Assembly: GCF_030408615.1 (NCBI RefSeq) | Contig: NZ_CP047187.1 | Coordinates: 2,536,928 to 2,600,927, forward strand | DNA: 64,000 bases | Direction of reading: 5' to 3' | DNA from: Corynebacterium bovis DSM 20582 = CIP 54.80 | Lineage (GTDB): Bacteria > Actinomycetota > Actinomycetes > Mycobacteriales > Mycobacteriaceae | Shown: positions 17,718-27,486 of the stretch, piece after piece | Layout of the letters: the number at the start of each line of letters is the position of its first letter | How positions within the stretch are numbered: position 1 is the stretch's first letter | The notes under the pieces: model-generated | Database searches by the model: none | Told to the model about the DNA's origin: nothing | Seen by the model: the letters and a program-made list of their open reading frames with translations, nothing else | Position numbers and translations under genes: made by a program

Positions 17718-18665
17718 ATGAGTAGCGAAGCGACCACCGCCGACCCCCGGTCGCCGCGCCCCCTGCGGATCCTCGTCACCTGGCGTCCCGAGTCCACGGG
17801 CACCGAGTGCGCCGACTACGCCGCCTGGCTCGCGCGGACCCAGCCCGTGGTCGTGCGCACCGTCACCGTCATCTCCCGGGTGTGGTCCCCCCAGCCGAAC
17901 GGGCGGACGAACAGCGACTTCGAACGGTGGCTCGCCGCCGAGTCCACGGCCTGCGCCGCGAGCGCGCGCGACGCCCTCCGCGCCGCCGGGGTCCCCGCGT
18001 CGATGATCGACCCCGACCAGCCGTCCGTCGTCGAGATCGACCACTCCGAGACCACCGCGCTCATCTCCGCGGCGGAGGACTTCGACGCGGACCTCATGCT
18101 CCTCGGCTCCCACCCCGCCGCCCCCCGCGGCCGCTTCCGCATCGGCTCGACGGCGGACGCGCTGCTCCACTGCGCACCCCTGCCCCTCGGCCTCGCCCCC
18201 CGGCAGCCGAAACTCTCCAAACGGGGCGTGACCAGGGTCAACTGCTCCTACGTGGACACCGAGCAGTCCCACCAGGCGCTCCGGCACGCCGCCGACCTCG
18301 CCCACCGGTGGGGGGTGCCGCTCCGGCTCGTGGCGTTCAGCCCCCGGGGGGCGACGATGTACCCGACCGAGGTCTCGTTCGACGAGAGCTCCGACATGAT
18401 GGTCGAGTGGCGCGAACAGGCCCTCGCCCTCCTCGACCGCGGCCGCGACCGGGCGCTCGAACGCCACGGTGACCTGCACGTCCTCACGGAGACCGGCAGC
18501 GGGTACGGCTGGTCCGGGGCGATGAACGCGCTGAAGTGGAAGAAGGGCGACCTGCTCGTCCTCGGGTCGTCCGTGCTGGGCGACTTCAACCGGGTGTTCA
18601 TCGGCCCGTCGACGAACCAGATCGTGCGGCACAGCCCCGCGCCGGTGCTCATCAGCCCGGTGTGA
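17718..18665 (+). CDS. tandem universal stress protein (two UspA domains)
   Basis: A 315-residue cytoplasmic protein made of two Usp domains, roughly residues 12-160 and 170-315. The second ends with the nucleotide-binding pattern LVLGSSVLGDFNRVFIGPSTNQIVRHS-type segment (G-2x-G-9x-G-S/T-like); the first has the weaker LLGSHPAAPRGRFRIGSTAD version. GGAGAA lies eight bases before the ATG, and TACTGT near 17659 may be the -10. Adjacent to the MalR-like regulator, as in C. glutamicum where that regulator controls a usp gene. Role in stress tolerance is inferred from the family. Confidence 0.9.
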   Translation: MSSEATTADPRSPRPLRILVTWRPESTGTECADYAAWLARTQPVVVRTVTVISRVWSPQPNGRTNSDFERWLAAESTACAASARDALRAAGVPASMIDPDQPSVVEIDHSETTALISAAEDFDADLMLLGSHPAAPRGRFRIGSTADALLHCAPLPLGLAPRQPKLSKRGVTRVNCSYVDTEQSHQALRHAADLAHRWGVPLRLVAFSPRGATMYPTEVSFDESSDMMVEWREQALALLDRGRDRALERHGDLHVLTETGSGYGWSGAMNALKWKKGDLLVLGSSVLGDFNRVFIGPSTNQIVRHSPAPVLISPV

Positions 18666-18727
18666 CAGGGGGCTCAGGGGCTCGCCGGCGTGCCCGGCCG
18701 GCGTGCGACAGCCCGGTGTGACAGGGG
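18653..18727. repeat. 19-bp direct repeat copying the uspA tail and stop codon
   Basis: CAGCCCGGTGTGACAGGGG occurs at 18653-18671, where it includes the TGA of the UspA gene, and again at 18709-18727 downstream. Confidence 0.85.
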
Positions 18728-18769
18728 CGGTGGGGTGCGGGTGGGGCGGGGAGTACCCTCGGCCGTGCC

Positions 18770-19219
18770 ATGCCACACGATCCACGCACCGCCGACGAAC
18801 CGTTGCCACGCCGCTCCAGCGATGAGCTCGCGGCCGACCCCCTGCTCCGCCTCGACTACGAGACCGCCCGGCGGAACAGCCGCCAGGCCTGGGCACTCGC
18901 GGTCGCCGTCCCGGTGCTCACGCTGCTCGTCTTCGCCGTCATCCTCGTCGCCGGGCGGCTCGTCGGGGGGCCCGACTGCGAGCCGGGGGCGGCGCACCCC
19001 GCCCACTGGCTGTGCTCGGACGGGTTCGTCACCGCGTACGCGTTCATCCCGCCCGCTGTGCCACTCGTGGGGCTCGTCACCGCGATGGTCACGTGCTGGC
19101 GCCGCTACGCCCGGCACCAGCGGTGGTGGCCGTGGCTCGCGGTCGTGTGGTTCTTCATCCCGCTGTTCCTGCTGGTCATGACGACGACGACCCCCTCCGT
19201 CATCGTCCCCCGGAACTGA
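18770..19219 (+). CDS. small two-helix membrane protein
   Basis: A 149-residue protein of unknown function. Two clear transmembrane helices (residues about 44-64, AVAVPVLTLLVFAVILVAG, and 118-140 near the C-terminus) plus a possible third (residues 83-103) surround an extracytoplasmic loop with two or three cysteines (DCEPG, WLCSDG) that could form a disulfide. A basic WRRYARHQRWW segment sits at the membrane edge. Composition and codon use match real genes. It stands alone between uspA and leuS. Confidence 0.7.
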   Translation: MPHDPRTADEPLPRRSSDELAADPLLRLDYETARRNSRQAWALAVAVPVLTLLVFAVILVAGRLVGGPDCEPGAAHPAHWLCSDGFVTAYAFIPPAVPLVGLVTAMVTCWRRYARHQRWWPWLAVVWFFIPLFLLVMTTTTPSVIVPRN

Positions 19220-19360
19220 GCCGCGGCGCGCGCGGTGGGTGGGCGGCAACACCGCCGGTCAGCGGGGCCGCCGCGCGTACCGTCCGCCGCCGCGCCCGCC
19301 GCGCCGCGCGTGACGCGGGCTGGCGCACCACGCTCGGCGGGTGGGTGAGCGGGCCGCGCG

Positions 19361-22300
19361 CTACGGCGCGACGATGTTCACCAGCGTGCCCGGCACGACC
19401 ACGACCTTCTTCACCTCGCGGTCCCCGATGCGCGCGACGATGGACGGCTCGGCCAGCGCGGCGGCCTCGAGGTCCTCGCGCGAGGCGTCGGCCGGCACGG
19501 TGATCCGCGCGCGGACCTTGCCCATGACCTGCACCGGGATCTCCACGGTGTCGTCGACGAGCCACGCCTCGTCCCACTCCGGGAAGTCGGTGTACGTGAT
19601 GCCGCCGTCGTGGCCGAGGCGCTCCCACATCTCCTCGGCGATGTGCGGGGCGAGCGGCGCGATCATCTGGACGAGCGGTTCGACGGCGGCGCGCGGCGCC
19701 GGGGTGTCGCCCGGGTAGGCCTTCGTGAGGTGGTTGACGTACTCGATGAGCTTCGCCACGGCCGTGTTGTCGTGCAGCCCGGCGAAGTCCTCGTGGACGC
19801 CGGCGACGGTGCGGTGGAGGGCGCGCAGGTCGTCGTCGGTGAGCTCGACGTCGGCCACGGCGGCCTCACCGGTCGTCTCGTCGACGGCGAGCCGCCACGC
19901 GCGCTGGAGGAACCGCTGCGCGCCGACGACGTCCTTCGTGGCCCACGGCCGGGACGTGTCGAGCGGGCCCATCGCCATCTCGTAGACGCGGAGGGTGTCC
20001 GCGCCGAACTCGTCGCAGATCTCGTCGGGGGAGACGGCGTTCTTCAGCGACTTGCCCATCTTGCCGTACTCGCGCCGGACCTCGGTCTCCTCCCCGGTGT
20101 CGGGGTTGACGTGCACGAATGTGCCGTCGCGCTCCTCGACCTCGGCGGCGGGGACGTACACGCCGCGGGGGTCGGTGTACGCCCAGGCCTGGATGTAGCC
20201 CTGGTTGTAGAGCCGGTAGTAGGGCTCGTAGGAGCTCACGTGCCCGAGGTCGTAGAGCACCTTGTGCCAGAAGCGGGAGTACAGGAGGTGGAGCACGGCG
20301 TGCTCCACGCCACCGACGTACAGGTCGACGCCGCCGCTCGGCCGTCCCTCGCGGGGGCCGGTCCAGTACCGTTCGTTCTCGATGTCGACGAGCGCGTCGT
20401 CGTTCCGGGGGTCGATGTAGCGCAGCTGGTACCAGCTGGATCCGGCCCACTGCGGCATGACGTTCGTGTCACGGTGGTACGTCTTCTCGCCGTCGCCGAG
20501 GTCGAGGCGCACGTCGACCCAGTCGCGGGCCTTCGCCAGCGGGGGCTGGGGTTCGGTGTCGGCGTCGTCGGGGTCGAAGCTCACGGGCCGGTAGTCCTCG
20601 ACCTCGGGCAGTTCGACGGGGAGCATGGACTCGGGCAGGGCGTGGGCGACGCCGTCGTCGTCGTAGACGACGGGGAACGGCTCGCCCCAGTACCGCTGGC
20701 GGGCGAAGAGCCAGTCCCGGAGCTTGTACTGGATCGTGCCCCGGCCCGCGGCGTGCTCCTCCAGCCAGGTGACGACGGCGGCCTTCGCGTCGTCGGTCGC
20801 GAGGCCGTCGAGGTCGAGTCCGTTGTCGTTCGCGCTGTTCACGGCGGTGCCGGTCGCGGTGAGCGCACCGTCGGCCGCCTCCGCGCCGTCGCCGCCGGCG
20901 GCGTCCCCGGCCCCGGTGTTCCCGGCCCCGGCGGCATCGCCCGCGGCGTCACCCGCCGCGACGACCTGCCGCACCGGCAGCCCGAAGGCCCGCGCGAACT
21001 CGTGGTCGCGGTCGTCGTGCGCGGGGACGGCCATGATCGCGCCGGTGCCGTACCCGGTGAGCACGTAGTCCGCGATGAACACGGGCACCTGCTCGCCGTT
21101 GACCGGGTTCACGGCGTACGCGCCGGTGAAGCAGCCGGTCTTCTCCTTGTTCTCCTGCCGCTCGAGGTCGGACTTCGCCGCGATGTCGGAGCGGTACGCG
21201 GCGACGGCCTCGGTCGGGGTCGCGGCGCCGTAGGTCCAGCGGGGGTCGACGCCGTCGTACGCCGCACGTCCCGCGGCCGCCGCGGCGGCCTCCGCGTCGG
21301 CGACGTAGCGGTCGACGAGCTCGTGCTCCGGGGCGAGGACGACGTACGTCGCGCCGAAGAGCGTGTCCGGCCGGGTCGTGAACACCCGGATGTCCCGGGG
21401 GAGCGTGGCGTCGTCCCCCTCACCGGAACCCTCGCCGGCCGCCGGGAGGGCCGGGGCGAAGACGACCTCCGCCCCGCGCGACCGGCCGATCCAGTTGCGC
21501 TGCATGCTCTTGACCTTCTCCGGCCAGTCGAGGTCGTCGAGGTCGTCGAGCAGCCGGTCGGAGTACGCGGTGATGCGCATCATCCACTGGCTGAGGTGCT
21601 TGCGGAACACCGGGAAGTTGCCGCGTTCGGAGCGGCCGTCGGCCGTGACCTCCTCGTTCGCGAGGACCGTGCCGAGGCCCGGGCACCAGTTGACCGTCGA
21701 GTTCGAGCGGTACACCAGGCGGTGGCCGTCGAGAATCTCCTGGCGCTGGGCGGGCGTGAGCTCCGCCCAGTCCGCGCGCTCCGCCGCGAGCCGCTCCTCC
21801 AGCTCGGCGATCGGGCGGGCGCGGCCGGGGGCGCGACCCGGGCCGTTGTCCCACTCCGCGTCGAACCAGGAGTTGTAGATCTGGAGGAAGATCCACTGCG
21901 TCCACCGGTAGAAGTCCGTGTCCGTCGTCGCGACGACGCGCCGCCGGTCGTGGCCCAGGCCCAGGCGCCCCAGCTGGCGCTCCATGTTCGCGATGTTCGC
22001 CGCCGTCGTCTCCCGCGGGTGGGTGCCGGTCTGGACGGCGTACTGCTCCGCGGGCAGGCCGAAGGCGTCGTACCCCAGGGTGTGCAGGACGTTCCGGCCC
22101 TTCATGCGGTGGAAGCGGGCGAAGACGTCCGTCGCGATGTAGCCCAGCGGGTGGCCGACGTGCAGACCCACCCCCGAGGGGTAGGGGAACATGTCCTGCA
22201 CGAACAGCTTCTCGCCGGGCAGCTCCCGGCTGTCGTCCGCGAGGGCGCCGACCGGGTTCGGGGCGTTGAACGTGCCCCGATCCAGCCACCGGCGCTGCCA

Positions 22301-22369
22301 CCGGGCCTCGATCTCCCCCGCGAGCTGCGGGGTGTAACGGAAGGAGGGGGACTGGCTGGGGTTCGTCAT
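19361..22369 (-). CDS. leuS: leucyl-tRNA synthetase
   Basis: A 1002-residue class Ia synthetase that charges tRNA-Leu. HVGH at residues 70-73 and the KMSKS loop as KMGKS near residue 771 form the active site; the CP1 editing domain lies between. A run of about 30 Gly/Ala/Asp residues (roughly residues 467-497) interrupts the editing-domain region and is not a normal part of LeuRS. ATG 22369 has no ribosome binding site but has TACAAT eight bases upstream, so the mRNA is probably leaderless. Divergent from the SdpI-like gene with starts only 28 bases apart. Confidence 0.97.
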   Translation of the reverse strand: MTNPSQSPSFRYTPQLAGEIEARWQRRWLDRGTFNAPNPVGALADDSRELPGEKLFVQDMFPYPSGVGLHVGHPLGYIATDVFARFHRMKGRNVLHTLGYDAFGLPAEQYAVQTGTHPRETTAANIANMERQLGRLGLGHDRRRVVATTDTDFYRWTQWIFLQIYNSWFDAEWDNGPGRAPGRARPIAELEERLAAERADWAELTPAQRQEILDGHRLVYRSNSTVNWCPGLGTVLANEEVTADGRSERGNFPVFRKHLSQWMMRITAYSDRLLDDLDDLDWPEKVKSMQRNWIGRSRGAEVVFAPALPAAGEGSGEGDDATLPRDIRVFTTRPDTLFGATYVVLAPEHELVDRYVADAEAAAAAAGRAAYDGVDPRWTYGAATPTEAVAAYRSDIAAKSDLERQENKEKTGCFTGAYAVNPVNGEQVPVFIADYVLTGYGTGAIMAVPAHDDRDHEFARAFGLPVRQVVAAGDAAGDAAGAGNTGAGDAAGGDGAEAADGALTATGTAVNSANDNGLDLDGLATDDAKAAVVTWLEEHAAGRGTIQYKLRDWLFARQRYWGEPFPVVYDDDGVAHALPESMLPVELPEVEDYRPVSFDPDDADTEPQPPLAKARDWVDVRLDLGDGEKTYHRDTNVMPQWAGSSWYQLRYIDPRNDDALVDIENERYWTGPREGRPSGGVDLYVGGVEHAVLHLLYSRFWHKVLYDLGHVSSYEPYYRLYNQGYIQAWAYTDPRGVYVPAAEVEERDGTFVHVNPDTGEETEVRREYGKMGKSLKNAVSPDEICDEFGADTLRVYEMAMGPLDTSRPWATKDVVGAQRFLQRAWRLAVDETTGEAAVADVELTDDDLRALHRTVAGVHEDFAGLHDNTAVAKLIEYVNHLTKAYPGDTPAPRAAVEPLVQMIAPLAPHIAEEMWERLGHDGGITYTDFPEWDEAWLVDDTVEIPVQVMGKVRARITVPADASREDLEAAALAEPSIVARIGDREVKKVVVVPGTLVNIVAP

Positions 22370-22377
22370 AATCGGCC

Positions 22378-22390
22378 ATTGTAATAGACT
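22378..22390. promoter_or_regulatory. back-to-back -10 elements of leuS and the sdpI-like gene
   Basis: TACAAT (22378-22383, minus) is eight bases before the leuS ATG and TAGACT (22385-22390, plus) is seven bases before the sdpI-like ATG. One base separates them. Each -35 region would fall inside the other coding sequence. Confidence 0.6.
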
Positions 22391-22397
22391 GACGCCC

Positions 22398-22901
22398 ATG
22401 ATCATTCTCGCTGTCCTGCTCGTCGTCGTGGGCCTTGCCGTGCTGGTCGTGGGGGTCATGGGGCTCACGGGGACGCTGCCGGGGAACAGCGTCGTCGGGT
22501 TGCGCGTCCCGGAGGTCCGGGCGTCGCGGACGATGTGGGTCACCGGGCACCGGATCGCCGGGCCGGCGTGGATCGGGTCCGGCGTCGCGGTCGTCGCCGC
22601 GGGCCTCGTCGCGTGGCGCGCGTCCGGGTGGGGGTGGCTCGTCGTCGCGCTGCTCGTCGTCGGCGGGCTGTTCCTCCTCGGCATGGGGGCGGCGCTCGCC
22701 GCGCACGCGGTGGCGCGGATCGAACTGCGCACGGGGCAGGAGGCGGAGGCGCGGCGCGCGTCCGCCGGGTGCTGCTCCGGTGGGGGAGCCGGTGGCGGGG
22801 CCGGTCGGGGTGCGGGTGCCGCAGGCCGGGCCGCCGCCCCGACGGCCGCGCCGGACCTCGACGCCGCCCGGCGCGCCGCCGCCGCGCAGGACGGGCGTTA
22901 G
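22398..22901 (+). CDS. SdpI/YhfL-family membrane protein
   Basis: A 167-residue membrane protein. The first 115 residues contain three hydrophobic helices and the SdpI signature [20 protein letters not shown] in the loop after helix 1. In Bacillus, SdpI gives immunity to a peptide toxin; in actinobacteria the family is widespread with no fixed role. The C-terminal 50 residues are Gly/Ala-rich and begin with a CC pair. TAGACT lies seven bases before the ATG, so translation is probably leaderless. Confidence 0.8.
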   Translation: MIILAVLLVVVGLAVLVVGVMGLTGTLPGNSVVGLRVPEVRASRTMWVTGHRIAGPAWIGSGVAVVAAGLVAWRASGWGWLVVALLVVGGLFLLGMGAALAAHAVARIELRTGQEAEARRASAGCCSGGGAGGGAGRGAGAAGRAAAPTAAPDLDAARRAAAAQDGR

Positions 22902-22984
22902 GCCCGGGGCGGGGGGGCGTTCCCCGGCCCGCCCGGCTGCACGATCATCCCACCGGACGACATCCCCGGCCCCACGTCCGGCCG

Positions 22985-22990
22985 TAGGGT
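22985..22990 (+). promoter_or_regulatory. -10 element, leaderless architecture, sensor kinase gene
   Basis: TAGGGT, seven bases, ATG. The intervening CAGGACC also contains AGGA, so a weak ribosome binding site is an alternative reading. Confidence 0.45.
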
Positions 22991-22997
22991 CAGGACC

Positions 22998-24233
22998 ATG
23001 ACAGCCAGCCTCCGCAGAGTGATCGGCCGCCCGTGGTGGGCCACCGCCGCCGTGGTGGCGGCCGCCGCCCTCGCCGGCGTGTTCACGTTCATGCTCTCGT
23101 TCGGGTTGTGGCTCGACGGTCAGCCGGACGACGTCGGACCCGCCGGTCCGGAGACCGCCTACACCTACGCGACGCTCGCCGCCTGGGTGGTCGCCGTCGT
23201 CACCCTCCCCCTCGCCATCCACCACGACCCCCGCGAGGCGGACCCGGAGCACCGGTTCCCCGGCACGCGCCTGACGTTCATCGCCGGGGTGGTGTGCACG
23301 GCGACGGGGTGGAGCGCCGCGGCGGGCCCCCTGGCGCTGGTGGCGTTCATCTCGATGGTGTCCCGGCGGTCGGTGCGGTGGGCGGTGGCCGCGGTCGTGG
23401 TGACGATCGCCGCGGTGCTGCTCGACCTGCAGCTCAGCCCGATGGACGCGGACCGGCCGGAGAATGCGGCGGAGAGCGTGACGTACATCCTGCTGGTGTT
23501 CGCGATGACCATTGCCGCGCTCCTGTTCAGTGTCGCCCGCGGGTCCCGTCGCGAACAGAAACTCATCCTGCACAACCGTGCCACTCTGAACGACGCGCTG
23601 CTCCGCGAGCGCGAGGAGGGCGCCCGGCGCGACGAACGCACCCGGATCGCGCGGGACATGCACGACACGATCTCCCACCGCCTCAGCCTCATCGCCGTCC
23701 ACGCCGGCGCGCTGGAGTACCGCCGTGACCTGCCGCCGGACCGCGTCGCGGAGACCGCGGGCATCATCCACACCGAGGCCGAGCGGGCCGTCGCCGACCT
23801 CCGCACGGTCCTCCACGCCCTGCGCGACCCCTCGCCGGAGGACCCCCGGGGGACGGTGCGGCAACTCGTCGAGCAGGCCCGCGACGCTGGTATGGATGTG
23901 TCACTCGAGGTAACGGACGGGCTCCGGGACGACGACCTCGACCGGTTGTCGACCCTCGCCGTGCACACGATCCACCGGACCGCCCAGGAGGCGCTGACGA
24001 ACGCGCGGAAGCACGCGCCGGGGCAGCCGGTGACCGTGACCGTCGGGCGCGCGCGCCGGGGGGTGCGGCTGACCGTGAGCAACCCCACGCCGGCCGTGCC
24101 CGTCGACGCGCCGGGGAGCGACACGGGGCTCGTCGGGCTCGCCGAGCGCGCGGAGCTCACCGGTGGCACGCTCACGGTGACCGGCCCCGGCGCGGGGACG
24201 ATGACACTCGAACTGGAGGTTCCCTGGTCATGA
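22998..24233 (+). CDS. two-component sensor histidine kinase (HisKA_3/NarL partner type)
   Basis: A 411-residue sensor kinase. Four to five transmembrane helices fill residues 10-175 with no large extracytoplasmic domain, so it probably senses a membrane or intramembrane cue. The HisKA_3 dimerisation helix has ERTRIARDMHDTISHRL with the phosphorylated His near residue 222. The ATPase domain shows HRTAQEALTNARKHA and the G box GLVGLAERAELTGG. Its stop overlaps the response regulator start (ATGA). The signal is unknown. Confidence 0.93.
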   Translation: MTASLRRVIGRPWWATAAVVAAAALAGVFTFMLSFGLWLDGQPDDVGPAGPETAYTYATLAAWVVAVVTLPLAIHHDPREADPEHRFPGTRLTFIAGVVCTATGWSAAAGPLALVAFISMVSRRSVRWAVAAVVVTIAAVLLDLQLSPMDADRPENAAESVTYILLVFAMTIAALLFSVARGSRREQKLILHNRATLNDALLREREEGARRDERTRIARDMHDTISHRLSLIAVHAGALEYRRDLPPDRVAETAGIIHTEAERAVADLRTVLHALRDPSPEDPRGTVRQLVEQARDAGMDVSLEVTDGLRDDDLDRLSTLAVHTIHRTAQEALTNARKHAPGQPVTVTVGRARRGVRLTVSNPTPAVPVDAPGSDTGLVGLAERAELTGGTLTVTGPGAGTMTLELEVPWS

Positions 24234-25012
24234 CGGATGCGACGGACGGGACGGCGGCGCCGGGCGAGATCCGGGTCATGCTCGTCGACGACGAGGCCCT
24301 CATGCGCTCCGGCCTGTCACTCATGCTCGACGGCGCGGCGGGGATGCGCGTCGTCGCACAGGCGGCGAACGGGCGGGAGGCCGTCCACACCCTCGCGACC
24401 CGCGACGACATCGACGTCGTCCTCATGGACATCCGCATGCCGGTCCTCGACGGCATCGGGGCGCTGCGGATGCTCCCGCCGTCGGCCCCGCCGGTCATCG
24501 TGCTCACGTCCTTCGACACGGACACGTACGTGCTCGACGCCCTGCGCGCCGGGGCGGCCGGGTTCCTCCTGAAGTCCGCGTCGCCGGGGGCCATCGTCGC
24601 GGCCGTCGCGGCGGCGACCGAGGGGCAGCCGCTGCTCAGCCCGGAGGTGCTGGTCTCGCTCGTCCGGCTCGCGGGGACGGAGGCCGCCACCGGGGGGTCC
24701 GACGCCGCCCCCTCCGCCACGCCCGCCCCCGCCGCCGCGGGCGCCCCGGCGGTGCCGGCGCGGGGCGACGGGGGAGACGGGGGCGACAGCGCCCCGGCCG
24801 GGCCGCTCGGGCAGCTCAGCGCCCGGGAGCGGGAGATCGCGGAGCTCGTCGCCCGGGGGATGTCCAACCCCCAGATCGGGGCGACGCTGTTCATCTCCCT
24901 GCCGACCGTGAAGACGCACGTCACCCGGATCATCGACAAGCTCGGGGTGGACAACCGGGTCCAGGTGGCCCTGGCGGTGGTGGAGGACCGGCAGCGTCCC
25001 GGCACGCGGTAG
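24230..25012 (+). CDS. NarL/LuxR-type response regulator
   Basis: A 260-residue DNA-binding regulator. The receiver domain (residues 13-130) has the acidic pocket VDDEALM, the phosphoryl-accepting Asp in DVVLMDIRMP near residue 66, and the switch Thr and Lys in LTSFD and LLKSAS. A low-complexity Ala/Pro/Gly linker of about 45 residues leads to the LuxR helix-turn-helix (LSAREREIAELVARGMSNPQI...VKTHVTRI). It is coupled to the kinase by a four-base overlap. Its stop codon TAG is part of the TAGCGT element that serves the following ribokinase gene. Confidence 0.94.
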   Translation: MTDATDGTAAPGEIRVMLVDDEALMRSGLSLMLDGAAGMRVVAQAANGREAVHTLATRDDIDVVLMDIRMPVLDGIGALRMLPPSAPPVIVLTSFDTDTYVLDALRAGAAGFLLKSASPGAIVAAVAAATEGQPLLSPEVLVSLVRLAGTEAATGGSDAAPSATPAPAAAGAPAVPARGDGGDGGDSAPAGPLGQLSAREREIAELVARGMSNPQIGATLFISLPTVKTHVTRIIDKLGVDNRVQVALAVVEDRQRPGTR

Positions 25013-25015
25013 CGT
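25010..25015 (+). promoter_or_regulatory. -10 element, leaderless architecture, ribokinase gene
   Basis: TAGCGT overlaps the response regulator stop codon; seven bases later comes the ATG of the ribokinase gene. Confidence 0.55.
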
Positions 25016-25022
25016 GACCGGC

Positions 25023-26063
25023 ATGAGCAGAGAGTCCTCGCCCCGCCCCGCCGGCACCACCGGCGCCCCCGCAGCACCCCGCCCCGCCGGCCCGACGGTC
25101 GTCGTGTGCGGCACGGTGAACATCGACACGTTCGTCGGACTGGAGACCTTCCCCCGCCCCGGCGAGACGGTCATCGGCCGCCAGGGCCTCCGCTCGCTCG
25201 GCGGCAAGGGCGCGAACCAGGCCGTGGCCTGCGCGAGGATGGGCGTCCACACCGTGCTCCTCGCGTCGGTCGGGTCGGACCCGCTGGGGGACAGCGCCCT
25301 CGCCGACCTGCGCGGCCACGGCGTGGACGTCACCCACGTCCGGCGCGTCGCCGAACCGACCGGCCAGGCGTTCATCATGAACGACCGCGCCGGGGAGAAC
25401 ATCATCGTCGTGACCTCAGGGGCGAACGAGGCGACGGACCCGCGGGACAGCGTCGGGACCGTCGGGAGCCTCCGGGAGCAGGGGAGCGTGCCTGTCGTTC
25501 TGGCACAGGGTGAGCTCACGCCGGAGCACAGCGTGCGGATTCCGGGGCTGCTCGCCGAGGGCACGCGGCTCGTGCTCAACCTCGCGCCCGTGACGACGCG
25601 CGACGCGGGGCTGCTCGCGGCGGCGGACCCGCTCATCGTCAACGAGCACGAGGCCGCCGACCTGCTCGGGGCCGACGCCGCGACCGCCGGTGGGGGTGCG
25701 GCCGGTGGGGCGGCGGCCGGTGGGTCCGCCGGTGGGGGTGCGGACGGGCTCGCCCGCGGGCTCGCCGGGCTCGCGCGGTCGGTCGTCATCACGCTCGGCG
25801 CGGAGGGGGCCGTCGTCCTCGACCCCCGCACGGCACCCGACCCCGTGCACGTCCCTGCACCGCAGGTCAGCGACGTTGTCGACACGACCGGGGCCGGCGA
25901 CGCCTTCTGCGGCACCCTCGCCGCCGCCGTCGCGGAGGGGGAGGGGCTGGTCGACGCGGCGCGCCTCGCCGTCGCGGCCGGGAGCCTCGCCGTGCGCGCG
26001 CGGGGTGCGGCCGCGTCCTACGCCGACGGGGCCGAGGTCCGCGCGTCCGCCGTCGGCGGGTGA
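25023..26063 (+). CDS. rbsK: ribokinase (PfkB family)
   Basis: A 346-residue sugar kinase predicted to phosphorylate ribose to ribose-5-phosphate. PfkB signature 1 is GGKGANQAVACARMG near residue 62 and signature 2 is DTTGAGDAFCGTLAAA near residue 286 with the catalytic Asp; NIDTFV at the N-terminus contacts the sugar. A Gly/Ala insertion of about 20 residues (encoded near 25685-25745) splits the region around residue 230. Together with the next gene it fits salvage of ribonucleosides: the hydrolase frees ribose and RbsK traps it. Start ATG 25023 rather than GTG 25014 because of the -10 placement. Confidence 0.93.
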   Translation: MSRESSPRPAGTTGAPAAPRPAGPTVVVCGTVNIDTFVGLETFPRPGETVIGRQGLRSLGGKGANQAVACARMGVHTVLLASVGSDPLGDSALADLRGHGVDVTHVRRVAEPTGQAFIMNDRAGENIIVVTSGANEATDPRDSVGTVGSLREQGSVPVVLAQGELTPEHSVRIPGLLAEGTRLVLNLAPVTTRDAGLLAAADPLIVNEHEAADLLGADAATAGGGAAGGAAAGGSAGGGADGLARGLAGLARSVVITLGAEGAVVLDPRTAPDPVHVPAPQVSDVVDTTGAGDAFCGTLAAAVAEGEGLVDAARLAVAAGSLAVRARGAAASYADGAEVRASAVGG

Positions 26064-26188
26064 GGGCAGCCGGTGAGCGGGGCCGGGTGAGCGGGGGTGA
26101 CCCCCGCGGGTGACGGCGCCGGCAGCCGGGGAACGGGGGCGGGTGAGCGGGTGTGACTGTCCGGGCGTGGCTGTCCGGGGGGGCGTGG
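26064..26188. repeat. repeated GGGTGAGCGGG-type words after rbsK
   Basis: The gap between rbsK and the nucleoside hydrolase gene is filled with diverged copies of a short word that matches the rbsK stop region (GGCGGGTGAG at its end, again near 26081 and 26138). Confidence 0.45.
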
Positions 26189-26194
26189 CACAAT
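26189..26194 (+). promoter_or_regulatory. -10-like element, nucleoside hydrolase gene
   Basis: CACAAT, seven bases, ATG; one mismatch from TACAAT. No ribosome binding site is visible. Confidence 0.4.
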
Positions 26195-26201
26195 CGGCGT
26201 C

Positions 26202-27263
26202 ATGACTGACCCGAGCCCGATCATCCTCGACTGCGACCCCGGTCACGACGACGCCGTCGCCATGCTCCTGGCCTGGGGGAACCCGGCCGTCGACCTCCTC
26301 GCCGTGACGACCGTCGCCGGCAACCAGACGCTGGACAAGGTCACGCGCAACGCCCTCGGCGTCGCCCGCGCCGGGGGGATGGACGGGCTCACCGTCGCCG
26401 CCGGGGCGGACCGGCCGCTCGTCGGACCGCAGCTCATCCCGGAGGAGATCCACGGCGAGTCCGGGCTCGACGGCCCGGCCCTGCCCGCCCCCGACCGGGA
26501 GGTCGACCCGCGCCACGCCGTCGACCTCATGGCGGACATCCTCCGCGAGCGCGAGCCCGGCACGGTCACGCTCGTCCCCACCGGCGCGCTGACGAACATC
26601 GCGCTGCTCACGCGCATGCACCCGGACGTCGTCGACCGGGTGCGGCAGGTCGTGCTCATGGGTGGCGGGCACCACACGGGCAACATGACCCCCGCCGCGG
26701 AGTTCAACATCCTCGCCGACCCGGAGGCCGCGGCGCTCGTCTTCGACGCCCCGTGGACTGTCACGATGTGCGGGCTCGACGTGACACACAAAGCGCTCGC
26801 GACACCGCATTTCGTGCGGGAACTCACGGAGATCGGCACGCCGCTCGCCGGGTTCGTCGCCGAACTCCTGGAGTTCTTCGGCGCCAGCTACACCCGCGAG
26901 CGCGGCTACCCGGCGCCGCCGATGCACGACCCGGTCGCCGTCGCCGCCGTCATCGACCCGACGCTGGTCCGCACCGTCGCCGCGCCCGTCGCCGTCGAGA
27001 CCCGCGGCGAGCACACGCGGGGGATGACCGTCGTGGACCTCCGGCGCACGTTCGACCCCGAGGACCCGTCGTCGCTGCTGGTCAGGGACACGCCCGGCGC
27101 GGTCGGTGCGGCGGGTGCGGGGGGCACGGTCGAGGGGGACGACGGCGACCTCCCCGCGGCCCCGCCCGTGCGGCACCGGGTGGCCGTGGACCTCGACGTC
27201 CCGCGGTTCCACCGGCTCATCCTCGACGCGATCCGCACCATCGGGACCACCGACCTGGGGTGA
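26202..27263 (+). CDS. inosine/uridine-preferring nucleoside hydrolase
   Basis: A 353-residue enzyme that cleaves ribonucleosides to base and ribose. The calcium-binding motif DCDPGHDDA at residues 9-17 and the TGALTNIA and NILADPEAA segments are diagnostic. The later histidine of the active site is in MHDPVAVAAV near residue 242. A Gly/Ala/Asp insertion of about 20 residues lies near residue 305. It follows ribokinase and precedes an MFS permease, so the cluster looks like uptake and breakdown of nucleosides, comparable to the C. glutamicum uridine utilisation genes. Exact substrate not resolvable. Confidence 0.93.
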   Translation: MTDPSPIILDCDPGHDDAVAMLLAWGNPAVDLLAVTTVAGNQTLDKVTRNALGVARAGGMDGLTVAAGADRPLVGPQLIPEEIHGESGLDGPALPAPDREVDPRHAVDLMADILREREPGTVTLVPTGALTNIALLTRMHPDVVDRVRQVVLMGGGHHTGNMTPAAEFNILADPEAAALVFDAPWTVTMCGLDVTHKALATPHFVRELTEIGTPLAGFVAELLEFFGASYTRERGYPAPPMHDPVAVAAVIDPTLVRTVAAPVAVETRGEHTRGMTVVDLRRTFDPEDPSSLLVRDTPGAVGAAGAGGTVEGDDGDLPAAPPVRHRVAVDLDVPRFHRLILDAIRTIGTTDLG

Positions 27264-27399
27264 CGTGACGGGCGGGCCGGCACCGCCGACGCCGGCCGGA
27301 CCTCGCGCACCTGTGGACACACCGCGCCGGTGCCGCCCGGCCAACGGCGGACCTGTGGACAACCCACCGGCCCGGCCCCCCGTTGTCCGCCCCGTCCGC

Positions 27400-27405
27400 T
27401 AGTGT
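27400..27405 (+). promoter_or_regulatory. -10 candidate upstream of the MFS permease gene
   Basis: TAGTGT about 75 bases before the MFS start, following GTTGTCCGCC-type sequence. It would give a short leader with a normal ribosome binding site. Confidence 0.35.
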
Positions 27406-27486
27406 CACATCCGACACACCGCGCCGTCGGCCCCGGGGACGTCCCCGCACCCGCCGGTGCCGGACCGCACACCCGGAAGGGACCCC

